Origin: Nephrocerus scutellatus
Taxonomy: Eukaryota > Arthropoda > Insecta > Diptera > Pipunculidae
DNA: 64,000 nt
NCBI GenBank assembly: GCA_947095585.1
Contig: OX352763.1
Location: 113,191,908 to 113,255,907 of the forward strand
Direction: 5' to 3'
Shown: in pieces, positions 43,265-55,079 of the stretch
How the letters are laid out: every line of letters starts with the position of its first letter
How positions within the stretch are numbered: the first letter of the stretch is position 1
Notes under the pieces: model-generated
What the model saw: only the letters and a program-made list of their open reading frames with translations
What the model was told of the DNA's origin: nothing
The model's database searches: none
Position numbers and translations under genes: made by a program

Positions 43265-45130
43265 AGAAAAAAAAATTTATTTTGCTAGTTTTGAGAAAAC
43301 GAGCACAATAACTTTGAAGACCGGTACTTCTTCTTTACCGGACGGTAGTACGGTAATGCTTCTGAAACGGTGGGTAGTGGTTTGCAAATAGGCCTTCTAC
43401 TAGTAGCGGTAGGATTGTGACACCTGATGGCCGCTCCTCTGCCAGTAATCCTGTAGGCGCATCTGGGTGACTTTCGCGACAACGCACTCCATCTAGATAG
43501 GTGTACAAGGATCGGCGAAATGCGATTCGGACATTGAAGGCCCTCAGAGCAATTTCAGAGACCAACAGAACACCGAAGCAGATCGCCAAGATAAAATGGG
43601 CCAAAGCCCTTATAGATAAGCACGAGAAGCGGACCAGCGATGACTCTACGTCTAAGAAACGGAGATCGGTGGAGGAAATCGCTTCGGGGTCAAAAAAAAC
43701 TAAAAGTGCATAGCACCAGCGCACTTAGTCACTCCACCGTTATATCGCAGAGGTCTTTCAGTGGTGTCCTTTAGGAAAATTGTAGTCGCAGTAATAGATC
43801 GTAGCGACACTGACGGAACTATCCCTCCAGAACGATGACAATTAGTAAAGCTAAAGCTCTCTAAGAGGTTCTTGACTTTTATGAACCACCTCCTATCAAT
43901 CGCGATGGCGGCTGGCATCAAAGCATCTCTATAAACAGGCCACAAGCTGTCTAGGAGAGGTTTGGCCGGGCGCTAAGCTCGAGGTCGTTGCGAGGGAGGA
44001 TATCCTAAGCCGGCTGGAGAGCTCATACCTGGATCACTACTGAACCCTCCTCTGCGGAAAAATGAGCAATCCCTGACTTTCGACTCACAACTGGAAATTC
44101 GCCAAGGTTGAGGAGCAAAGAGATTCCTACAGATCCGCGGTTGTTGTAAGCAATCAGGAAACCCTCGCTCCTCTGCCTGAGACCAAAGGCGTGATAAGAT
44201 TTGGATGGGATCACATCATCATTCAAGTCTACAAGAAGGATGAGTTGGACGCAGGTAAACTGCCCCTCCCCCCCCCCCATCCATCCGACCGTAGAGCATC
44301 CATCACGGTTCCATTGATGGAAGACGGAAGACCACGTCACTGTCGTCTATCTCTCTGACCGATCATCTATCGGATATAACCTCCAACACATTAAAAAGGC
44401 ATCGGTCTCCATTTCCAGTACTCCTAGATACTACTTCTACCCCACAAGGTGGAATTCTGTCCCCACTTCTATGGACCTTAGCGGTGAATGAACTGCTGGT
44501 ATGTCTAAGAGGTGAGGGCTGTAAAGTAATCACGTATGCGGATAATTACTTCGTCTCAGGAAAACATCCGAATATCTTAAAGGAACTCCTGAAAAATGCT
44601 CTCAACAAGCTATCTTGCTAGGCAGATCGCTGTGGTTTAGGGGAAAATCCTCCTAAATCTGAGCTTGTCCTATTCACCAGGAAAAATAAAGTTTTACACA
44701 TTAACCCTCCTTCTATAAAAGGTATAAGCTTAAAATTCTCTAATAGGTCACCTTCCCCTGCAGATCAACCTGGGACGAAGACGCTACTTGGAATATGAAC
44801 ACATTTAGTTTTACACAGACGGGTCAAAAACTGACAACGGAGTCGGCGGAGGTGTTTCCTCAAAAAAGCTAAATCTTAGCCTCTCTTTCCGTCTTCCAAA
44901 TCACTGCATTGTTTTCCAGGCTGAAATTATGGCGTTCAGTGAAGCCTTGCCTTGACTGAAGAGAAACGTCATATCCTCTAAGGATATCCGTATATTCTCA
45001 GATAGCCAAGCTGCACTGAAATCCCTGGAATCAGTCTCCACAAATTCAATTCTAACCCTTAATTGCCGATCATCTCTCGTGGAGATGGCGGAGCAGTTCA
45101 ATATCCACCTGTGTTGTGTGCCGGGGAGAC
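43265..45130 (+). mobile_element. LINE-D (second R1/LOA-like family)
   Basis: A different element from LINE-B. The first part (43501-43713) is a basic 70-codon frame (RNAIRTLKALRAISETNRTP, then DSTSKKRRSVEEIASG) typical of the end of an ORF1. RT: QGGILSPLLWTLAVNELL, then VITYADNYFVSG (44450-44570), where the second catalytic Asp of YADD is Asn. Thumb region: KSELVLFTRKNKVL. RNase H: FYTDGSKTDNGVGGGVSS, HCIVFQAEIMAF and, after one stop, IRIFSDSQAALKSLE (44810-45020), with D, E and D kept. It ends near 45130. Confidence 0.82.
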
Positions 45131-45134
45131 TCTA

Positions 45135-45330
45135 ATAGAGTGTGTTGAATGAGACCAGCTTGCACCGCTAGCTGCTGGCGAATCACCTTAGCCACTCTGT
45201 TGTGACGATTGGAATAGTCGAGTGTGTTGCAACCTCCAAGGATGTGGTCAACTGTTTCTTCAGCTTCGCCACATCGTCTTCGATCATTTCCTTAAGCCTT
45301 CCTTTATCAAATAACTGAAGGTCCTGCACA
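45135..45330 (-). mobile_element. Non-LTR RT C-terminal zinc-finger fragment
   Basis: Minus strand: RRRCGEAEETVDHILGGCNT, then NRHNRVAKVIRQQLAVQAGL. The C-x2-C (partly lost), H-x4-C pattern and the HNxVAKVIHQ-like helix are a C-terminal signature of a distinct group of non-LTR RTs. No RT motif upstream. Confidence 0.65.
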
Positions 45331-45639
45331 TGTTTTCCGTGAATAGGCTTTGCTTTTAGGCTGACATGATTTCATCGTCAGAAATGCATCAACAGTGGTA
45401 TGAAAGTTGTCTCTATTGAGACAAGTCGCTCAAGCTTATGACCTTTAGTAGTGGTGACGAACTGATTCGGAAATAATGACGCAGCAATAAGCTTTCCGAG
45501 TGTTGAAGTGAGTGTTGGACTCTGGCTCCCATACTCCGATGCAATGTTATGCATTCGATGGCTCCTTGTTGATGATGGCTTTGATACCTAGTATGGGATG
45601 TCAAGATGGTCAAGCTTACATTGAAGAGATGACGAAGAG
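45331..45639. other. Unassigned DNA
   Basis: Nothing recognised apart from possible continuation of the neighbouring LINE fragments. Confidence 0.35.
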
Positions 45640-45745
45640 CATGAAGCCCAGCCTTTAGGGATGCTAAACTAAGTGACATCGCCTTGAAACCGGTGGAAAC
45701 CAGTGAAAAAAATTCTGCTGGAGGCAAGGATAGAGCCATATATGA
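45640..45745 (+). mobile_element. LINE-C 3' terminal fragment
   Basis: About 100 bp similar to the end of LINE-C at 22.96-23.06 kb (TTTAGGGATGCTAAACT, ACCGGTGGAAACC, GGAGGCAAGGATAGAGCC). It ends in ATATATGATGCAGCAG. Confidence 0.6.
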
Positions 45746-45759
45746 TGCAGCAGCATTAT

Positions 45760-46265
45760 TCTTTCTTTATGTCCTGTATCCCCTTGTGGGTCTTAGGGCC
45801 TCTACTACGACTACGCGCCATCGCGTGCGGTTCCTGGCAATGAGCTTCAGCACTCTCCAACTCTTCCTCAATTGCCGTGACTCCTCTTCAACTGTTCTGC
45901 GCCATGTATTTCTCGGACGACCCGTTCTTCTACCATCCTGAGATAACGGGTTCCGTTGCATTGCGTAGTTTGCTATGGAACTGTCGCCTATTCGGAGTGT
46001 ATGACCAATCCACTGCCACTTCCGTCGTTGGATGGTTGTGCCTATTGGTTCCTGACCCATTCTCTGGTAAAGATGTTCGTTAGAGATACGGTTAGGCCAG
46101 AAAACCCTTAAGACATTCCGTAGGCACCTATTTACGAACGTTTGTAATATTTTTTGTAATAGTAGCGGTCACCTTCCAAGTGCTCCACCCATACAACAGC
46201 ACAGATTCAACATTTGAGCGAAACAGTCGCAAATTGGTGTTTAAGCTGATCGCATTGCTTCGCCA
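45760..46265 (-). mobile_element. LINE-A 3' fragment
   Basis: Minus strand: thumb remnants (SVLLYGWSTWKVTATITKN, about 46220-46130), then an open 97-codon frame 46060-45767 with MGQEPIGTTIQRRKWQWIGH, GRRTGRPRNTWRRTVEEES and NRTRWRVVVVEALRPTRG. Truncated at its 5' side, as most LINE copies are. Confidence 0.8.
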
Positions 46266-48149
46266 TATCATGGACATCAGCAGCATTGCAGCATTGAATT
46301 CATTGCCTGCCGATTTCTGCTATATTCCACCTCGCTTGAATATTTCTGTTCGACGCGGACTACTGGCAATTCCATCGCACATGTGTTTTGGACTAAATTC
46401 TATTTTATTTATCATCAAAGAATCAACTCCAGATCATTTTATATCCGTTTTGCATTCTATATATATTCACTATACAGCGACAAAATCAGAACGTCAGGAG
46501 AAACTTTGTGGTCCTTCAGGAGCAACGGATATTGTAAATTGCTGATGTGATCGAAGTTGATTCTAAGCAGTTATGTCATGTTATTTTATAGAAGAGAGTA
46601 GTGATAGTACAACAAATCGTCGGGACATGTCCTCCTCACTTAATTTACTGATTCTAAAGATTGCATTGGAACTCACTGAGCTCAGCGGACTTGCATTTAT
46701 CTTTGCAGAATTATTCTGACCATGTGTCTACATGAGTATGAGTATGTCAGGACAACGTTCCCTCTGTTTTTTAATTAATTAAAATTTCTACTTTAAACAA
46801 AAAAAAAGTTCCGAACAAGTTCCCATTATCACAATTGCTGCGTATAACTTAAATACGAACAAGAACTCTGCCAACTCTTTGCTTGAAAGTTCCAACATTT
46901 TGTCAACAAAAAAAACTATGAAGAGCGGAATAAATTTGAGATAAAAGATACAATTCAGCACCTCGACTCTATCTCACACTTTCCCGTATGTTGGGCGGAT
47001 TTAAATATAAATTGCTTTTGTGCTTAAAAAACTTTTTTTTTCTCTTCCATTCGCATTGTCCTATTGTGTCTGATATGGTTGTGTTGTGTTGCATGATGTT
47101 TCCTGCTTTGTAGCTTATTAGACGGGAAATTATAGCAGCGAAACAAAAGGGAGTTATAGTGACTGGGATTATTTGTCGTCGGTCGTCAGTTGCCGGTCCT
47201 CGTTCACACGACACAAAAGACAATTATTATTACAAAATCTAACAAGACTCAAGACGGATGGATGGATGGATGGTTGGATGCGGGTGCATATGAGGAGCAT
47301 CTAACTTTTAACGCCAGTTTATAGCCAGTTCGTTGCGCTTTCCTGGCAAATTGTGTGCATGTAAATGCAAGCGAGCTTAACAATACCGAAAAGAACTTTC
47401 AGCTGGAATCAGTGCAGTGTTGAGCTGTCTGCATCTGTCTGATGTCAGCAAGCAAGGTGGATGCACAGCACACAGAAAGACGACCATCAACCAACATGCA
47501 CATCGTTGTTTCGCATAAATCTGCAACAATACACTGCTAGTAGTGGAGATATCATCAAAGTGTCAGCCAAAGCCACTAAGTTATCCTGCGTTCTTGCTGT
47601 TGTTGTTCTCCTTGGTATTCCTACTATCTGGTGAAGGAAAGTAGAAAGGTAATTTTTCATCCAGCTCTGAAGATGACAACGTTGACTCAACTTTAACGCA
47701 TAATTACGGGTGTATGTGTGTACTCGTATATAGCCACATACATTCATTGATGTGTTAGTTGAAAAGTCACAGAGATTTTTTTTATCTCAGTCACGTAGGA
47801 GGATAAGTCAAACGACTGTTTACATGTGCATTATAGTCCTTACTGATGGCAGAAAGGATACTGTACGTGTGCGTATAGAGGCAGCACAACGCTTGCCGAA
47901 TATAACGAGTTCAAGTGTTACTCCGTGAGTGCTCTAGACCAGATACCGCACAGAGACAACAACCAAGAAAAAGGACAAAGGGCAAAACAAAAGGATCAGA
48001 TCGGTGTCAATCTATATCCGAAGGAATAAGAAGACTGAGCTTTGATTTTTTTTTTTAGTACAAAAAGGGGAAAAAGACCGAAGAAGCGAGAAAAATGCGA
48101 AAACTTAAAGAAGAAAACAATCGGATTTCGAACATATATTACGGAACTT
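46266..48149. other. Unassigned DNA with a short ATGG repeat
   Basis: No gene recognised over 1.9 kb. A (ATGG)n tract lies at about 47259-47280. Confidence 0.4.
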
Positions 48150-49403
48150 CAAATCAGCCTTGGATACACTGATGAAAGACGACGACCACGGCAACGAAAA
48201 CGGATTATCGTTATCGCGTTAACTTATTATCACGGTCATCATTACAACCTTTAAGCCATCAGCAGAATAGTGGGAATACCACAAAATGCATCAGAATTGC
48301 AAGTGGCCGTTACTATCTCTGACTGTGGAAAGTGCGATCAAACCTCCACGTGGTGGCCACCGGTCATATTCCTCTAAATACAGGAAAAGCTGAATGATCG
48401 GGCCTTTAAAGTATGGTTGGCGAGAGGCCAATAACCTCGCCCATAACAAAATTATTATTACGCCACCCAAAATCAGCTTCGGATAAACTGATGAACGACG
48501 ACAACCACGGCCACGAAAACGGCTAAACGATTGAAGAATTTTCTCATGGAACGTACGCTCACTGCAATGCTCAAGCTGCAAAGCAGCTAGTCGATACCCT
48601 GTCCAAATTTAGGGCTGACATAACAGCAATTCAGGAGATGCGGTTGGCAGGGAATGGTGTCTTACAAAAATATGACATATATTACAGCTGTCATGCAAGA
48701 CATCATGATGTATGATCTGCAGTCGTTTAAGACACGCGTGCATAGACATCTCATCCTTTCCTCTCCCTAATTTCCTAACGCCAATGCTGTGCTAAACATT
48801 ATAAGGGTGCAAACCGCTTTAGCCGGGTGGGGTTTCTAGTCAGCAAAAGAATGATACCCATCGTTATGGGCTTCAAAACAATAAATGAACGGCTATGCCC
48901 CCTTCGCCAGCGGGGCAGATTTAAGAACAAAAGCCTCATAAAAGTTCGCGTTCCTACAGAGGATTCTCCAGATGATGAAAAAGAAGAATTCTTTGAATCA
49001 GCCAAACGAGAACTCCATGCCTGTCCTCAGTATAATGTAAAAATTATTCTGGGGGATACGAATGCTAAAATAGGTTGGGAGCCAGTATTCAGGCAGTACA
49101 TTGGCATCCACAGCTTACACGAGAACACTAATTACAATGGACAACGAGTCATAGAGATGGCAGCAAGCAATAATTTGCGAGTACAAGGTTTGCGTGCAAA
49201 AATATCCACAAAGCCACTTGGATATCTCCTGATGGAGCCACTCGCATCCAGATAGACAACGCGTTGATAGACCGCCGCCACAACCCGAACCTGATGACGG
49301 TACGAACATAAGAATGTTGTGTACCAAGCAATACAACAATCTCATAGAATGCGGGTACGCGAAGATGAATATGAAGAGCTCAGAAGATATGAAAAAACAG
49401 TTT
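48150..49403 (+). mobile_element. LINE-C 5' region and endonuclease with an inserted fragment
   Basis: A ~55-bp LINE-C piece at 48152-48206 is repeated at 48471-48524. The main 5' end starts near 48255 and continues to ENDO sequence. A frame of 142 codons (48827-49255) carries MGFLVSKRMIPIVMGFKTIN, ERLCPL, LHACPQYNVKIILGDTNAKI, IGIHSLHENTNYNGQR, the APE-type endonuclease fold. A ~100-bp piece of another LINE (LQSFKTRVHRHLILSS, 48712-48812) sits inside. After a deletion the linker (YEELRRYEKTV-like) ends at 49403. Confidence 0.85.
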
Positions 49404-51749
49404 TAAGCCCGCAACATTTGCCTTCCTTTCCACATTTGTTGTCATTTTGTGCAGCTCCATAATCCTGTGTCAGAGTAAACAAACGTCGTCAGCGTAGTCC
49501 AGATGTTGAGATGTAAGAGTCCAACGAATTCCTCCGTTTCCAGTAGATAAAGCTGTTCGAAGCACATCGCTAATCACCAACAAAAAAAGTATCGGCGATA
49601 GAATGCAACCTTGTCGTACCCCACTTAGGATCTCGAATTCCTCTGACAGCTTTCCTCTAAGCAGCACATGACATTTAGAGCCGTCATAGGTTGCTTTAAT
49701 AATAGCTATTAGTTTATCGGGTATATCTCTCCTGCGTAAGGCGAGCCAGATAAACTGTCTGTTGACACCGTTAAACGCCTTCTCAAAATCGATGAACAGC
49801 TGGTGCAGTGGTGACCGGAATTCAACGCACTGTTCAATAATGATCCGCAGGGTGTTGATGTGGTCTACACAGGAGGATTAAGTGCGGAAACCGGCTTGTT
49901 CGGCATCGAGTGTATCTTCCAGATGTTCCTTAATCCGCTCAAGTACTACTTTGGCTATTAACTTTGCAACTGCAGGTAGAACGCAAATGCCTCTCCAGTT
50001 TTCGCACTCCATAAGACTACCTTTTTAGGGAGCTTGACAATCATTCCCTTCTTCTACTCGTTGGGGAAACTTTCTGCCTCCATAGCTCTCTCTCCAACAG
50101 GATATAAAAGTTCTGCTGATGTCGTTGGATCGACACGCAGAAGCTCTGCGGGTATACCATCTAGTCCTACCGACTTGTTGTTCTTTAGTGCGTTGATCGC
50201 GGTAGCGATCCCATCTTTACTGGGAGTTAAGGTACGAATTCGGGAAATTGTTACTTCCGGCAGCTCCGTTTGATTTGGGTGCATATAGTCAGCGAATACA
50301 CGGTTAAGGACCGTAGAGAAATGCTCCTTCCATCGCTTGAGCTGATCCTCATCTGTAACGATTACGGCACCATCTAGCCCTTCCACCGGATCTAAGCTAG
50401 AGCGGTGACCACCTGTCAGCTCTTTGGTAACTCTGTAAACGGTTCTGCTATTGCACCTGCTCGCTGCTTTCTCTGCTTCTAAGGCCAGGTTTTTAATATA
50501 ATTACGGTTGTCCCGTCTTACCCTACGCTGCACTTCTCTCATTTTGCTTCGATACAGGGACTCTAGTTCGATCCTTGCTGCTGCTGGGGTATCTACAATA
50601 CGAGCTTTACGTAGCTAACGTTCTTCAATCTTGCTCCAGGTATCTTCAGTAAGCCACGTGCTGTGTCTTGCCTGGCTTCTACTAACACTACTTTCCACCC
50701 CAGATGTGAAAATATTTTTCACAGCCTTCCAATGTTCTTAGATTGTTGTCGGCAGTGAGCTGCTGATTGCTTCCACTCCTTGCGATAAATGATCCCTTAA
50801 TTGTTGGCGTTTAGCCGGTCGATGCTATACCTAGGCACTCGGATGATATTACGGATTCTTTGAACTGATGCAGTACGTAACTGGACAGTAGCTATCATAA
50901 GGTGATGATCCCGTATCATACCCATGTCGGTTCCTAGTCTCTTTTGGACGTCTAAAAGAAAGCTCCTAAAACGTCGGCTGATCGCCACATGGTCGATTTG
51001 GTTGGATGATGATTGCCTGTCAGTTGACACCCAGCTGACTTTGTGGCAGGTCTTATGCTCACACATAGTGCGTGTTATAACAAGGTGGTTGGTGTTGCAG
51101 AAATCAACAAATCTTTCACCATTGTCATTTCGTTCGCCGAGGCCGTGCTTCCCAATCACATGTTTGAGTCCTTCATTGTCGTTGCCTATCTTGGCATTTA
51201 AGTCCCCCATCACGATGACGATATCTCTGTCCGGCGTTGCGTTGAATACAGCACTTAGCTGATTGTAGAAGTTGTCTTTTTCATCCTCAGTCGAAGGATT
51301 CGTTGGGGCGTAACACTGTAAGATCAGGACGCGCCGTACTCTAGTCCAAAATCTGACCGATAAGATCCTATCACCATGTGGGTGCCAGGAAATTAGGCCT
51401 CTGCGTGCTGTTGGCGTTAGCAGCAGACTCACTCCAGATTCACGGGGACTGCCGGCGGGTTTGCCGGAGTAGAGTAGCACAGTGTTACACGTTGGGGATT
51501 GGTACTCTCCCGCGTCCATCCATCTTATCCGGTACCGCAGGGTGCTAACCCACGTTACCTAGTCTAGAAACGCTAGACTGTTCGCACTTGCAATTTTAGC
51601 CTACACATATAAGGATTTATAGACATAGTTGCCCGGGGACCACCACTAGGAGGTAGAGCAAGCACTACATCACGAACTTGATTGTTGCGCTTCTGGCTCA
51701 AACCAAGTACTGAGCAGTCAGTAGTTTCCCGATCAATCGCAATGCAGAT
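49404..51749 (-). mobile_element. LINE-A 5' half with the best endonuclease frame
   Basis: Minus strand. The 5' end is at 51749, followed by 5' UTR; about 190 bp between 5' UTR and endonuclease are missing at about 51525. A 240-codon open frame (51519-50797) encodes the APE endonuclease: DAGEYQSPTCNTVLLYSG, RRVLILQCYAPTN, DIVIVMGDLNAKIGNDNEG, SSNQIDHVAISRRFRSFLL, DHHLMIATVQL. Linker and RT start (50542-50054): KEHFSTVLNRVFADYMHPN, NNKSVGLDGIPAELL. RT palm (49667-49470): VRQGCILSPILFLLVISDV, LDYADDVCLL. The sequence stops at 49404, before the thumb and C-terminus. Confidence 0.88.
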
Positions 51750-53578
51750 GTTAAGCATATGACGTTGTAATTAGACATTAGTCCTAGGACCACAGTTTAA
51801 TTGTGTGACATGAAGATTTTCTCAAATTTGTTATCACGTTAGAGCAAAAGCGTGCTGTAGGAGGGTTACCTGTATTTGTGAACTTCAAATAATTTTAAAA
51901 ATTTCCAACTTTCAGAAGCACTCGCATCAATTGAAACGAAAAACTCCGTCTTTATCAAAAATACGTAATTTATTTAAACTTGTAACCATTTATTTAATTC
52001 ACTCGAATAATTGTAGATACACGTACATCTAACTGAAATAATCGAGAAATGTGCACTTCAGAGAAACACAATCAGGCAGTGATGTGAATAAGTAGCAGGA
52101 TAATTTATAATCGTAAATAAATTCACAGTTTGGGAAGCTGCAAATCAAAAAAAACATTCATTGATAATAATTGGATTAAGAGAAGAAAAAAACATAAGCC
52201 ACTTGCCCACCTGGCCATAAACCATAAGGTGCACTTAAAATTGCACAAGATTCCGAATGGCTTCTTGAGCGTTTCCTTTTTGCCAACGACCACATTCATA
52301 TTGAAGCCGTCGTACCGCCTCCAGCAGTGATCTGTCTCTCCTTCAAAAAAAGAAGAAGAAGAAAAAAGTTACATTACGTACATTTTGTTGTTGTTGCCAC
52401 AATCGCAATTAGGCCCAATTGAGTTTATTCTCACATACTGTACTGTACTATACTACTGACTTTTTATTTGTCCGCTACCACGTCCTTCGCCATCGCTTGC
52501 TGCATGATGGAGCCCAGCTACCGCGACGCTGCCATCGCCGAGACGAAGAAAGCCACAAAGTGCGCCGACAATGAAAACTAAAAGAACGCACCAAGCTTTT
52601 CCCATTTCTTTTCGTCAATCACAATCTATTCTATTTATGTGGAATTTGATGATCACTGGTACTTTTGTGCAATGAGATTGCCCCCGGACTGGCATTTTTC
52701 TTCCCAAAAGTGGATTACCAGCTCAGTGACAAGTAGTATGTAGTGCGGCAGTATGGCAGCGCCAACACGACACGGCTACTTATCCAATAGGCGTTATCAC
52801 CGTGAGAGATGGCGATGATCGTCGCGCTTTTGTGGTGATAATGTCAGTCCGAACGCAACGAATGATTTTGTAAATCTGCCAGCTTACACTTCACTGCAAT
52901 TCACTTGCTCATATTTGACACAATTATAGATTAACAGCAGCAGTGGCGCAGTTGCGCCAGATATACGAGTACCTTCTCGCACAAATGGACCTCAAGTGGT
53001 TGGATGCTCTAATTCGAATTTGTCGTCGTTGCATCTAATTTATTCACCCAAAGAGCGATTAGTTTGATTCTGAGTGACGCGATTGCGATCGCAAAATTGC
53101 AAACCCCAATATAATATTTTGTCCCATTAAATGGAATGACATTGAAGCTTCAAGGCTATTGGGGTAACTACTATAGTATCTATACATATAAAGTACGCCA
53201 AACGAAGAAGATCAAGTTGAGTCTATCCAACTGAATGTTGTACGTTTCACAAATGGCTCGGTTTGAGGGCGGATGTTTACGATATGAATTGGAGGGAATT
53301 TTACAATCATTTTCATACGGTAACAAAGGCGATAGTTGGCCGCGAGTTTTTATGAGGGGGCGAATATATGTTTTCGGTGATTTTAGACCTTTTCTTTAAT
53401 AGCTTTACAAGTGCAAGTAAAAAAGAGAGAGAGAAAATACTCGATGAGCTACTTACTCGTACATACTCGACTGAAACTTAAGCGATACGTTCTTCTAGAA
53501 AGTCAGCTAAAAACCAAACACTAGCTTTTAAGCTTTAGGTTTTGATCACTAGGCATTACAACATTTTAATTTTGAGAC
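51750..53578. other. Unassigned DNA
   Basis: No gene or repeat family recognised over 1.8 kb. Confidence 0.4.
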
Positions 53579-53690
53579 AGGTATGTATAGATGTCACAAA
53601 GCCGGTACAGGTACTTATTGTCACTTTCAAATTAAAGGCTTGGAGAAATCTATACATACCTGTACTTTTAAATTACCGGCTTTCGTTATA
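53579..53690. repeat. Interlaced inverted repeats
   Basis: AGGTATGTATAGAT (about 53580) pairs with ATCTATACATACCT (about 53648), and AAAGCCGGTA (about 53599) pairs with TACCGGCTTT (about 53681). The arms alternate (left 1, left 2, right 1, right 2), so both stems cannot form as simple nested hairpins. Directly precedes the 53.7-kb satellite. Confidence 0.7.
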
Positions 53691-53694
53691 TTAA

Positions 53695-54680
53695 AATTTC
53701 GTAATTATAAATATTGCATTACATTTAATCAGATATTTTAAACGTTGAATCGATTAATAAATATTGCAACAGTCATTATAATTCACTGCATACTTTAAGG
53801 ATATAATCTATCAACAAAACTTCGCATTACATTTCACTGCATACTTTACGGATTTAATCTGTCAACATTGCATATTGCAACAGTCATTAAATTTCATTGC
53901 ATATTTTAAGGATTTAATTTATCAACAATAGTTTGCATTACATTTCATTGTATACTTTAACGGGTTAATCCATTATTAAATATTGCAACAGTCATTATAT
54001 TTCATTGCACACTTTACGGACTGACTTAATCTGTCAACGAAATTTTGCATTACATTTCACTGTGTACTTTAAGGGGTAAATCTATTAATAAATATTGCAA
54101 CAGTCATTATATTTCATTGTATACTTTACAGACTGACTGACTGACTGACTTAATCTGTCAACAAAATTTTGCATTACATTTCACTGTGTACTATGGGGTA
54201 AATCTATTAATAAATTTTGCAACAGTCATTATATTTCATTGCATACTTTAAGGATTTTATCTATCAACATAATTTGGATTACATTTCACTGTACACTTTA
54301 AGGGTTAAATCTATTAATAAATATTGCAACAGTCTTTATATTTCAATGGATACTTTAGGGATCTAATCTATCAATAAAATTTGGATTACATTTCACTGTA
54401 TACCTTAAGGGTTAAATCTATAGATAAATAGTGCAACAGTCATTAAATTTCATTGCATATTTTAAGGATTTAATTTATCAACAATAGTTTGCATTACATT
54501 TCATTGTATACTTTAACGGGTAAATCCATTAATAAATATTGCAACACTCATCATATTTCATTGCATACTCTAAGGACTTAGTCTGTCAACAAAATTTGCA
54601 TTATATTTCGTTATATACTTTGTGGATTAAATCCGTTAATATCTATAACAACAATCATTAAAATCAATTGTACCCGTTTA
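53695..54680. repeat. ~110-bp dimeric satellite, about nine units
   Basis: Units are marked by GCAACAGTCATTATATTTCA, at about 53766, 53877, 53986, 54099, 54219, 54324, 54432 and 54539, so steps are roughly 100-120 bp. Each unit is two related ~55-bp halves, one starting GCATTACATTTCACTGTATA and the other GCAACAGTCATTATATTTCA, both then reading ACTTTAAGG, TTAATCTAT. Local GACT expansions lie at about 54017 and 54131-54147. Confidence 0.88.
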
Positions 54681-54879
54681 GGAGCTTTAGCTTGCGCGAT
54701 ATTTATTTTTACAGAGCTGTACGATATAGCTCTGGGAAACAGCTCGTTCTTTAAAATCTCTTAATTCTATCGCAAGTTAAATGGCCAGAGTATTCCGGTT
54801 ATTGTGTGTCATATTGATGCGGGAATACAGAGCCTGGTAAAGCATTCCACATTCGTGTTGTACGACTAAAGATCACTAT
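54681..54879. other. Short unassigned spacer
   Basis: Nothing recognised. Confidence 0.35.
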
Positions 54880-54975
54880 CTGATTGGCACTACCATTGTC
54901 TTGTACAACAGCAGCATGAGTTTTATATTCAAGTTTTTGAATTTAAAAAGTCTTGGCAAATTATGGTGCACATTT
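54880..54975 (-). mobile_element. Possible LINE-C thumb fragment
   Basis: ACCATTGTCTTGTACAACAG and AAAAGTCTTGGCAAATTATG resemble the LINE-C thumb DNA at 4.2 and 18.7 kb. Diverged and short. Confidence 0.4.
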
Positions 54976-55079
54976 AACGATCTGAACTCAAATGCGGATG
55001 AGAAATTGTTGAAGACGACCCACGTATTGAAAGACCGTCAACCTCAATTACAAAGAAAAACATTAACTGGTGTAACCTT

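Noticed and set aside
50797..51519. A host endonuclease gene (240 codons, APE fold)
   Set aside because: It belongs to LINE-A: the 5' UTR, linker and RT follow in order, and the same sequence recurs at 38.9-39.4 and 59.9-60.3 kb.
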